In this document: positions 24,839-37,300 of the stretch, piece by piece
Layout of the letters: the number at the start of each line of letters is the position of its first letter
Numbering within the stretch: the first letter of the stretch is position 1
NCBI GenBank assembly: GCA_025084515.1
Contig: JAJAGP010001485.1
Location: 62,001-126,000 of the forward strand
Reading direction: 5' to 3'
DNA: 64,000 nt
Origin: Ancistrus triradiatus
Lineage: Eukaryota > Chordata > Actinopteri > Siluriformes > Loricariidae
Made by a program: the position numbers and the translations under genes
Notes under the pieces: model-generated
Told to the model about the DNA's origin: nothing
Database searches by the model: none
Seen by the model: the letters and a program-made list of their open reading frames with translations, nothing else

Positions 24839-27800
24839 AAACACACACACACACACACACACACACATACCTGTTGGTCGACGGCCACGGCGTCTAATCC
24901 ATCGTACATGATGTTAACCCAGCCGTCTTTAGATGAGAGGACAAACAATGACATCAAGGCCTGGAAAACACGACAAGAGATATGTTAATGAGGTGTGTAA
25001 ATAAAAAAATAACCAACTAAATAAAGCTGAGGTCCATCCTAAACCTGGTCAGGTGCTCGGTAACGCCCAGTCCGTCTGCAAAAAACTGAGGTGTCACATT
25101 TGATTCTGATCTCTCCTTTGATGAGCACATTAGAAACATCTTCAATCATGTAATATTGCTGAATATCCTCTCTTTTATAGATGCTGAGAAACTGGTTCAT
25201 GCGTTCATAAGCCCGAGCTTAGATCACTGTAACGCTTTACTTACCAGGTTGACTCCCTTTTTTGAGTTTTGGTCCTCCCTAAGTTTCCTTCTTATGTTTC
25301 GGGAGATTTTCCTTGCCGCTGTCACCCTAGGCTTGCTCAGTTTGGGATTGGCATTTTAAAATTGTAAAGCTGCTTTGAGACAATGCTCTGTTGTAAAAAG
25401 CGCTGGTGAAATAAATCTCTAGCTTGTGAACCTAAATACGAGTCGACTCAAGCATATGAATCTGAGTTGAACCTCTAACTATTTCATTCAAATCCAAGTC
25501 GACTCAAGCTTGTGAATCTGAATCAGAGTCAAGTCTAGCTGGTGAATCTTAATTGAATCTGTATCTTGTGAATCTGAGTCTAATCTTTATCTGGTGAATC
25601 TGAATCAACTATAGTTGTGAATCGGAATCAGTTCTTTAGCTTGTGAATCTGAGTCGAATCTTGTGATTCTGAATGAGTCAAATCTAGCTTGTCAATCTAA
25701 TTGTAAGTCGAATCTCTAGTTTGTGAATCGCAGTCAAATGCCTAACTTGTGACTCTGAATCCGAGTCAAATTGTTAGCTTCTAAATGTCAGTTGACTCAA
25801 GCTTCTGAATCTGAGTCAAATATATAACTTGTGAATCCAAAGCTGAGTTGAATCTCTAGTTTGTGAATCTAAATCTAAGTTGTATCTCTAACTAGTAAAT
25901 CTGAATCTGAGTCAAAGCTCTAGCTTGTGAATCAGAATATGAGTCAAATCTCTAGCTTGTGAATCTGACTCGAATCTCTAGCTTGTGAATCGGAAACAAA
26001 TCCAGCCAGTGAATCTGAGTCAATTGTCTAGCCTGTCAATGTGATTCCAAGTCGACTCTAGTTATGAATCTGAGTCAAATCTCTAATTTGTGACTCTCTG
26101 AATCCTAGTCAAGTCTTTTGAATCTGAGTCGAGTTTAACTTGTGAATCTCAGTGTGAGTCTATTCTCTAGCTTGTGAATGTGAATCTAAGTTGAATCTCA
26201 AAATTCTGAATCGAAGTCAAATCTTCAACTACTGAATCTGAGTCAAATTTCTTAATCGTGAATCTGAATCTGTCAAACCTCTAGCTTGTGAAGCCAAATC
26301 TGAGTTGATTTAAGCTTCTGAATCTCAGTCAAATCTTTAGCTTGTGTATCTGAATCTGAGTCAAAACTCTTAGTTTGTGAGTCTGAATCTAAATCAAATC
26401 TCTAAAACAATCTAAACATCTAACTTCCGAATCTCTAGCTTGTGAATCGACTTATGCTCGTAAATCTGAATTTGACTCAATTCAAGCTTATGAATCTGAA
26501 TCTGAGTTAAATCTTTATCTTGACAATCTGAATCTGAATCAAATCACTGAATGGTGTTGGAAATCCACCTTGTAAATCTGAGTGAACTCTGACTCAGAAT
26601 CAAATCTCTACTTTCTAAAATTAATCTGGAACAAATCTCTAGCTTGTGAATCTGACTTTTAAATCTGATTCGGAATCAAATCTAGCCTGTGAATCTGAGC
26701 CTGACTCAAATCTGTGTGTGTGTGTTTGTTGTACCTGTCCCAGATTGTCGAAGTTGTACTTCCTTCGTACCCAGCGGTAGTTTGCTTGCAGGCACTCGGA
26801 CTTGTTGGTGATGTTTCTGGTGTCGAATCCTTCGCAGTGATAGAACTTCCCTTTAAAGAGCTGAGATTAAGATTGAGCGGGGGTTAACGTTAAGACACCA
26901 TAAACTGCTGTGTGTGTGTGTGTGTGTGTATGTGTGTGTTCGTACCTGCACTCCCAATATACCGAACACAATGAAGAACGCACAGCAGATGAGGACAATG
27001 TTCCCGATGGGCCTCAGCGACGTTATCAGGGTCTCGACCACTAGCTTTAACCCGGGAGCTCTGCTTATGACCCTGCTCTCACACACACACAATTAATTAA
27101 TTAAAGCTTGTTAAACCCTAGCACACTCATTCTACACACACAAACAAACACACACACACCTGAGAGGTCTGAGCGTCCGAAGGAGACGCAGCACCCGTAG
27201 GATTCCCAAAATGCGGTTCCCCCCGGAAGAAGCCAGAGACACCAGGATGTCCACGATAGACACAAAGACCAGCAGGCCATCTAGCACGTTCCAGCTGCTC
27301 TGCAGGTATGAGCCCGGTCCCACGTACATCCCCATGGCTACCACCTACAACACACACATCGCTGATTTGTTAGTGTCCCTCATATCACAGCTGGGCAAAA
27401 TGCCTTCCAGTCCGCCCAGGAACGTCACCCAAAAGTAGACTCTGAGCGCCTTTTTGTAGGGGAAGCGCTTTTTCCGCCCTTTTGTCACAAAACCCAGAGT
27501 CTATGGTTTACGAATCTGCTTGTGATGAAGCTGCGGCAGCAATCCGATATTTCGGTAGTTTGGGTGCATTATTTATTTTGAGTCCGTAAATCGAGGAACG
27601 TTACCACAAACTGAGCCCGCATCTTCTGGTCGCCACTAGGGCAGCGTCACTGGGCCACTACAGCAAACCTCAGTGGCTCAATCGGATTCTGGTTCGTATC
27701 CTGTCCCCCTTTTTTTCGAATCTTTGGAGCGCCCCCCTAGTGGCAGCAACACGTAACTATTGTAAGGCTTCGGAAATGATACAACGTAAAACTACGTTAC

Positions 27801-30800
27801 TTACGCTTTTATTGTTTTTTTAGAGCTCCAGGCAAGGGGATCGAGTCCCATATCGTTCCACCTTGTTCTGGATCTCTGAACCCCAAACCGGGTCTCCATA
27901 AAATAAAGTGACTTAGAACTGCGTTACTTACACTTTTATAGTTTTTATAAAAACCCCATCCCATCCCGATCTGCGCTGACAAACCAAAAACCTGTTCACC
28001 ACTAGTGGGTGTCACTACACCACTATGCTAAAATTTGTGTGGGGCTTGATCGGTAGAGCGCTGGTTTCAAAAAGCGGCATCGGTCTGGTTTGTACCCCAC
28101 TGTTGGTGTTGGAAGGGCTTCCCTCTTTCCGTCAAATCCCTGGAGCAGCCCCCTAACCATCTTTAAGTTACGCTACGGATTGCGCTTACCTTGACAGTCA
28201 TCTCGGCCACAAAGATGGCGGTGAAGATGTAGTTGGACACGCTGAGGAAGACGCGTTCCTATAAGACGAGAAATGAAAAAAAACATCTCCCGTAACTAAA
28301 CTTCATTGTATTTGACGTCGGAGACACCGTTTGGCGGCTAGGTGGCACTACCATGCTGTGCGGGTGGATGTCGGGCCTCTCCAGTGCGATGGTGATGCAG
28401 TTCAGGAAGATGAAGATCAGCACCACATGATCGAACATCCTGTGGGTGATGACCCTCTGACAGCGCAAACGGAACCTGCGAAGCGTTTAGAGAGACGACT
28501 TAAATGTGTGTTTGTGTGTGTAGTCGATTTACGTCGTGTGTAAAAGTGTGTGTTTACTTATTGTGGGGCGAGAACAGGTAGAGTGACCAGTCCTCGTGGT
28601 CGCTGCACCACTGTGGTTTGTACGGCTCCAGCTTCTTCTTCAGGACGATGAGCCAGCTCTTAAAGAGAAATGTACAAAGGATGAAACAGGGGCAGGGGCA
28701 AGAAACTAAAGGGACATGGCGGCGTGGCCAAAAGTATCCGGACACCCATTCTGGCTTGATAAAAAGGTCGTCATCACCTTTACAAAACCCTACTACCCCA
28801 CCTCTGGAACAAGGTTGACACGAAACCTGGGTTTCCATGTCCAAAGGCTGGTGAAAAGAACACAGGCGTTGGACCCTGGAGCGGTTGCTCTGCTTTCTCC
28901 TGTCCTGGCAGTCCCCTGGCTAAGCTCGTTTTAGGAGGTGCCTACCACATACTTTTGGCCACACGCACCAGCATACCAAAACGCAGAATGAACGAGACGA
29001 AACCTCCTCCTGCTCTTCGTCCTCCTCCGGACGGGTGCCGCTTGCCTCCAGAGGTGTCTCACGAGATCCCTCCACCCTGCCGTTGCACTCTCCAAAGGGG
29101 TACGATGTGGACGGGACCTGCAGGAGCTCCGGCAAGTCGAACGACTCCAGGTGTGAAACTCTGCCCAGGCTTCCTGTCCGACTCGATTTGGCATCGTCCG
29201 ACTGGTCGTCGTCGTCGGAGCTGTTCCGCCCGTCGCCCGACAGGAGTGACTCCCGCTCCCCCAACTGGCTGCGCCTCAGCATGCTGGGGGCCCTGCCCAG
29301 GCTGTTCCAGCTGGAGCGCCGACTCCCCCACAGACTGGACTGCGCATGGAAATACTTATTATTATTATTCTTATTCCTATTCTCCTTGCTGCAATCGAAA
29401 TTTTAAACACTTTCTTCTCCTACAGCTTTCGAGCTACTTGCATGAAACTTAGCTATACTCGAGTAGTGCAATTCTTCTTGGCTAGGTGATCCGACATACA
29501 GTTTTCGTAAACTTTGTTTAAACAGTGATTTTCTCCCCATAGGAAATGAATGGCGGGCCATTCGGGTCACTTTGTTACACAGCCCAAGCTGCTACTTTTA
29601 ATTGTTTCTGTTGTAACCAGTATTAGTAACCTACAGTTAATCATGGAATTACCATAGAGCCATAAATATTGGGACAGTTCATGGTCATTAGTCATGTATA
29701 TCAAGACAGCTAAATGGCTTTTCACCATAAATATCTGGACAACTTAGAAAACTTAGCTATAAATATCTCGACAACTTAATAACCCTTAAAGAGAAACAGC
29801 CAAGCAAAAACAGCCTACCAACCACATAGCAACAGCCTTACAACCACTATTGGAATTACCACAGAGCCATAAATTTTGGGACGGCTAAATGTAACATAAA
29901 TATTTGGATAGCTAATTGTCTGTAGCCATATACATGTAGACACCTAAAAGAACCTTAGCCAAAAGTATTGGCACCATATCAACAGCCTAGCAACCACACA
30001 GCAAAAGCCTAGCAATCACTTAGCGACAGCCTAGCAGCAACTCTCAGAATGACCATAGAGCCACAAATATCTAGACAGCTAAATAAGTTTCACCCAAATG
30101 TACTGGCACTCCATCACAGCCTAGCAACAGTCTAGAAACAACTTAGCAACCACATAGCAACCATATAGAGACTATATAGCAAAAGCCTAGGAATGAATTA
30201 GCGAACACTTAGCAACAGCCTAGCAACCACTATTGGAATTACCACAGAGCCACAAATATTGGGACAGCTTAACAATCTTTAGTCTTATATATCTAGACAG
30301 CTAAATGTCCGTTTACCATAAATATCTCGCTAGTTACTGAGACTTTAGTCAAAAGTATTGCCACCCCTATCACAGATATCAACAGCCCAGCAACGACTTA
30401 GCAAATACATAGCAACAGCCAAGCAACCATTTGGCAATTGCTGCCTGGCTTTGACTAGATAAATTTTTTGTTCATTCATAAAGTTTCCTAAATCTAGTTT
30501 TGAATTTGAGAGTCCTACACCATGGGAAGTGAGTCTCAGTGCTGGGATCCGTCCTCGCTTCTATGTTCTGGTTCTGCCTGTCCCTGATTTCCCTCCTCGC
30601 CAGGATTATGCTACCACCGCTATCAGGTCATTTCCCTCTCTGAACTGCTAGAATGAGAGTCCATATACAGCTCTGGCAGTGATTTATATGACCCAATATG
30701 GAGCAATCCAGACAAGGACCGAACCAATCAGATCCATTTTGCTTATCGCAGAAGGGAGAATCGCAGAGTAACACAGCCAGCCAGCCAGCCAGCGGCTGAT

Positions 30801-31530
30801 CTCTACTTTTCTTCTCCCCATGCAGCCCCATGTAATTCAGTCGATCTGGGTGATGCTGCGAGTGGAGGAGGAGGAGGAAGATCAATTCAGATGCAGAACG
30901 GCGTATTACCCCATGAGGAGGTAATCTGCGTTCTGACGGCTTCTACGGGGCGACCTGACAGCCCACGACTAAAACCTCTGATATGAAATGGTCCTACTGT
31001 GAAATCCCCCCCCCAATGCCATGTGTCAAAAATAAGGGGTTGTCCTTCTTCTGATAATGAGAAAACCCTGGGATGCTTCACAAGCCAGCTTTTAAAGTGT
31101 AATCTTGGGTGTAAACCCCTCCCTCCGCTTGCCTTTGACTTAAAATCGACCTCCTTGACTGGTTTACTCGCGTAAGCGCTGGCCTTACCGCATACTTCTG
31201 GTCGTGGTGCTCGTAGGAAGCATTGCTGCTGCGGCGTGACTGGCTCTCGACGTGAGACACCTCGGTTCGAGGTGACGCCACGAGGTGCGTCTGGTAAGGT
31301 GGCATGGCCGCCCTGGGCTCCAAGTGCCCATTGGAGATGGGCATCAGGGTGTGCATTTTAACCTCTGAACCTACGGGTTAACACACCCCCACGTTACCTA
31401 CGAGTGCCTTCTGCGACGCAGGAGCTTTGCAAGTCACACTCGTACCTGATCTCATTAGCTCTCGCAATCGGTCCTCTTCATCAAAGTCTGAATAAAGGTC
31501 ATCGTCACTCTCTGACCTGCTTGCATCACC

Positions 31531-31590
<60 letters not shown>

Positions 31591-33773
31591 GAAAGTGTGA
31601 CCAGAGACCCCATGGCAATGCAGAAATCCTCACTAGGCTAACACCCCGGAAGATGGCATTAAACCCAGTACAGAGGCAGCAGATCACCAGTCTGGATTCT
31701 AGGAGCTGTGGACACAGGCAGAACCAGGATGGAACCCTGTGACGAGGGTCCTTGCTAGGCCAGATGCCCGGATGGAGGAAAGTGGTGAGAATCCTCACTG
31801 GGTCAACAACCTGGCAACAGAATGAGGACAGTACCCAGTTTCAAGAGTCCTCGCCAGGCAAACACCCCAGGAATCAGGATGGAAGCCATAACAGAAGTCT
31901 GTTCAAGCCAGAAATACTGAACCAGGCCGCAACCCAGTGGTGGGAGTCCTCGCTAGGTCAACACCCTGGTGGCAAGAGCGATTATCAGGGCAATAGCATG
32001 GAAGTCCATGACAGTCCACGACAGGGCCAATTACCTTGGAGCAAGGAACTTTTGGCAAAGACTTCACCCAGTGTCGGAAATTCAGGGCAGAAGACCCACC
32101 GTTGACCCACATCAGTTTGCATCTCTCCTCTGCTAAGGTGAGGTTTGAGTCGAGTCTTATCACTAGAATCTGTCCCAGATTCCAGGACATTGGCCTGGCG
32201 TGGACCCTTGCTGTGAGGTTGCGTTCCAGTTCTGTCCACTTCAGAGTTTTAGTCTTGCCAGAGGATTCTTCCCTCATGACTCATTTGCTTTGTCCTACCC
32301 CTCTCCCTCTCCTCCAATTTTCATCTCCACCCTCCTCTCTCAGCTCACTTTCCCTTTCCCATGCTATCCCTCGACTTCCACCTCGCCTTCATCTCTTTAC
32401 CTTTCTGTGACCCCGAGACAAAAGCCATGCCTTCGTACCTCAGCCTGGAAGCCCTCCACCAGGATGGCCACCAGCAGGTTGAAGAGGACGTAATTCCCGA
32501 AGGTCATGAGGGCCACGAAGTAGAGTGCTGCCCACGGGGAAGTCGAGGCCATGCCATTATACAGCACCACGTTCCAGTCCTCCTGGGTGAGTATCTGCAA
32601 CCACAACAACTCAGAGCTTAATAGGTAATGGAAATGTTTCAGACTTACAGCCATTACCCCTAGGGATGCCAAACCTTTAGTGCCTAGTCTATACTTAAAG
32701 ACAAATATTAAACTAACAGGTCACAGGAGGTCCGGAGCCTTTCCTGGAGAATACAGGGCGCAGAAGCAAGTGTGCCCTTGATGGGATGGCAGGCCAATTG
32801 TGCTGACCTGGCTGTAAGACACATCTAGAGATTTCATGTATTCCAGGACACAGAGTACAGGAGCAAGCATTCCCTAGTTGGGATGCCAGGCCAATTGGCT
32901 GTTCTTAAGACAAACACTAAGAAGTTCATGACTTGTCCTGGTGAAGGTCTTAGGGGTACAAAGCTCATCCTGGAGAATACAGGGTACAGGAGCAAATGTG
33001 TCCTTAATGGGATGCCAGGCCAACTGCACCTGTATGGGGCCCAACCTGGCTGTAAGACACAATTAGGAACTTTATGTAATCCTGTTCTACCCCCACTTGT
33101 CCTGGTCAGGGTCTTGGGAGTCCAGAGTGTAGAGGGCACAGGATCAAGCGTGTCCTTGATGGGATGCCAGGCCAATTGTGCCTGTATGAGGTCCGACCTG
33201 GCTGAATTGCACAACTAGCAACTTTATGTAATCCTGTTCTACCCCTACTTGTCCTGGTGAGGGTCTTGGGTGTTCGGCGCCTATCTCGGAGGATACAGGG
33301 CACATGTGCAAGGGTGCCCTTGTTGGGATGCGAGGCCAATTGTGCCTGTATGAGGTCTGATCTGGCTGAATTGCACAACTGGCGACTTGATGTAATCCTG
33401 TTCAATTACCACTTGTCCTGGTCAGGGAATTGGGGTTCTGGAGCCTATGGAGAATACAGGGCACAGAAGCAAGCATGCCCTTAATGGACGCCAGGCCAAC
33501 TATGCCTGTATGAGACCTGCCCTGACTTTAGTGACTTTATGTAATAATGTTCTACACCCACTTGTCCTGATAAGGGGTGGGAGCCCGGACCCTATTTTTG
33601 GATAATACAGGCGTAAACGTGCCCTAGACTGGGCGCCAGTCCATCGCTGGGCCAGCAGGGGTCGCTGTTGCTGAGTTTTATTTTTTCCTCACATCCCTTA
33701 AAACATGACCAGGCTCGGGGTCGTACAAAAGCCACATGGCTGATATGAAGCAAAACAGAGCGGCTGACGGCAT

Positions 33774-33835
<62 letters not shown>

Positions 33836-34134
33836 TTGCTGTTCCTATTATTGGAAGCTCTGTGTTTACAGAAGAAGAGCAAACTCATAAAGCGTGGGTC
33901 TGCTTCCTCTCAGCTTTATCCTCTTGCGAGTGGCACGACGGACTTGTGCAAAAGTTTTGGCACCCCCAGACCAAACACCCCTGGATGATTTTCCTAAACT
34001 TACGATGAACGTTAACATCCCGAGAGCTTATGTGCTGCTTTCGTAATGACTTTGCCCTCAAATTCCAACCCGAACTATCTGGACTGGCATTTTTTCGAAC
34101 CTGTCTGTACACTGTCCGGTTTATTTCCTACAAT

Positions 34135-34178
<44 letters not shown>

Positions 34179-34277
34179 CCATCCACAGGGATGGGTCGAG
34201 AGCTTAGGGAAATTAAAGTGCGGAGGAAGGCCTGACCTTCCCGAGCTCGGAGTTAATACAGAACCCTATCAGCGTTT

Positions 34278-34323
<46 letters not shown>

Positions 34324-37300
34324 CATCACGTTAGCAATAACACAGCCAGAGCTGCTGCGACATCGTAAGTCTGGCAATAACGAAGGATTCCTGACACGTG
34401 CAGTTTCCGTCAGAATTGTCTCAATTTCTACATCAACTTGAGCCAAAACAATGTCGGAGTTAGAAAGAAAAACTTCGTAAAACATTTTTTCAAGACACTC
34501 TTAAGGATATAATTAAGACTTAAAAAAATATGAGCCACTTCTTACGTTTTAACTTCAAGCATTGCATTTAAGAGATTCTTTTCTTAAGAAAGCTTTCGTG
34601 GCCCTCTCTTTGTGGTGTTTCCTTTTGAGGTTGTGCAACAGGGACCGAATTCATGAAAAAAATCTTACAAAAGAAAATCTTAATAAATTAGTTTTTCTTA
34701 ACTTCATTCTTAAGAATTTCAATAAGGAAAACAATGAAGATTTTCTTAAGATAATATTTGAGAACTTCCTATGTTTCTTTTAAGAATTGCATTTAAGAAC
34801 ATTCGTATGAACTTTAGTGTTTATCTTAAGAAACTTTGCAAGTTTTTTCTTAAGAAAGCTTTGGTGAATCCGGCGCTGTTAAAAGGAAGAAGCACATAGA
34901 GAGAGCCACTAAAGCGTCCTTAAAAAAAACTCACGAATGTTGTTAAGACGATCATATGAATGTATGTAAATGCAATTCCAGAAAAAACCGTTTTTTTGTA
35001 ACAAAAGGAAATATTATCTTAAGAAAATCTTCATTTTTTTTCTTCATTGTAATTCTTAAGAAGTTGTTTGAAGAATAACAATTTTTCATAACTTTTTTTT
35101 TGCAGAACAGGGATCAGATTCACAAAAGGGTCTTACGATAGGAAATCCTAAATGTATTTTTAAAACTTAACTTCGTTCTTAAGGAAAAAAGTGACGAAAA
35201 ATGGTTATCCTTCAAATAGCTTCTACAGAATTACAAAGAAGAAAACAAAGATTTTCTTACGATATTTGAGAACTTCGTACATTATCTTTCGAGGTACAGC
35301 ATTTAAGAACATTAAGAAACTGCACAAGCTTTTTCTTAAGAAAGCTTTTGCCGCTCTCTCTTTGTGGTGCTTCCTTTAGAGGTGGCAGAACTGGGATCGG
35401 ATTCACAAACGTGTCTTAAAGAAAGAAAATGGTAACTTTTTATTGTTTCATGTATTTGTAAGGACTTCCGTTCACCATTGATGCTCTGAGACAAGGCCGG
35501 CTCTGACCTGGAAGACGGTCACGATGGCCCAGAGGAGCGAGTCGAAGTTCTTTCGGTCAGAGACGGTGTCTCCGTTGTCCAGACGCAGCGTGAACTTACA
35601 GCCAAACAGATGCATGCCCAGTATGCTGCCAGAGGACAAACAAAAAAAAGCCAGAGGATGAGGAAGGATGGATAGGATTAAGCACCTCTCGCCGATGACC
35701 CACGCTTTATTCGGACCCTGGGCCGACCGACCTGAAGATGAAGATGAAGAGCATGAGCAGCATGCAGAAGGTGGCCACGTTGTCCATGGTCTTCATCAGG
35801 ACCACCAGCTGCCTGCGCAGGGCCGGCAGGAAGCGCACCAGCTTGAGGACCCGCAGCAAGCGGAACGTCCTCAGGACCGACAGGCCCCCGTCCGCCTGCC
35901 CGATGATCTCCCAGACGCTGAGGAGGAGGACATGTGTTAATATTTTAATAACCAAATAAGACCAATAATGCCTACGAACAGACGTGCCTGATGACGACGA
36001 TGACCAGGTCGAAGATGTTGTACGGATTGCTGATGTAGCCGAATGGACCGCAGGCCAGAAGCTTCAGCACCATCTCCAGGGCAAACAGGCTGGTGAAGAC
36101 GATGTTACTGATCTCAAGCACATCTGTCAGCTCGGCGGGCTACAGGGCACAGGGGTGCGAGGGGGCAGGGAAATGGAGAAGAATTTATCAGACAAAAAAT
36201 GATCAGAAAGAGACAAAGACAGAGACAGGTACAGGTGATATATACAGCTATCAGTATAGGAGTAAGTACAGGTGTGTTACTTGTACAGGTGTGTTACCTG
36301 TACAGGTGATATGTTCAGGTGTTACTTATACAGCTGATGTGTACAGGTGATACGCACAGGTGTATGTATGTACACATGACACGTACAGGTGATACTGTAA
36401 GTACAGGTGATATGTACAGGTACCAGTACAGGTGTGTGTACAGGTCTAAGTATAGGTGATGTGCACAGGTGACCTGTCCATGTGTGTTACTTGTACAGGC
36501 GATATCTACAGATGTGTTATCTGTAAAGGCTTAATTACAGCTAATTATTTACAGGTGTGTTATCTGTAAAGGTTTAGTCAAAGGTAATATGCACAGGTGT
36601 GTTATCTATACAGGTTTAATTACAGGTGATATGTGCAGGTGTGTTATCTGTAAAGGTTTAATTACAGGTAATATGTACAGTGGGGCAAAAAAGTATTTAG
36701 TCAGCCACTGGTTGTGCAAGTTCTCCTACTTAGAAAGATGAGAGAGGTCTGTAATTTTCATCATAGCTACACTTCAACTATGAGAGACAAAATGAGAAAA
36801 AAAATCCAGGAAACACATTGTAGGATTTTTAAAGAATTTAATTGTCAAGCATGGTGGAAAATAAGTATTGGTCACCCACAAACATGCAAGATTTCTGGCT
36901 CCCACAGACCTGTAACTTCTTCTTTAAGAAGCTCTTCTGTGCTCCACTCGTTTCCTGTATTAATGGCACCTGTTTGACCTTGTTATCTGTATAAAAGACA
37001 CCTGTCCACAGCCTCAAACAGTCAGACTCCAAACTCAACAATGGCCAAGAACATAGAGCTGTCGAAGAACACCAGGAAGAAAATTGTAGATCTGCACCAG
37101 GCTGGGAAGAGTGAATCTACAATAGGCAACAGGTTGGTGTGAATATCAACTGTGGGAGCAATTGTAAGAAAATGAAAGACATACAAGACCATTGATAATC
37201 TCCCTCGATCTGGGGCTCCACGCAAGATCTCATCTCGTGGGGTCAAAATGATCATGAGAACAGTGTGCAAAAATCCCAGAACTACACGGAGGGAGCTGAT

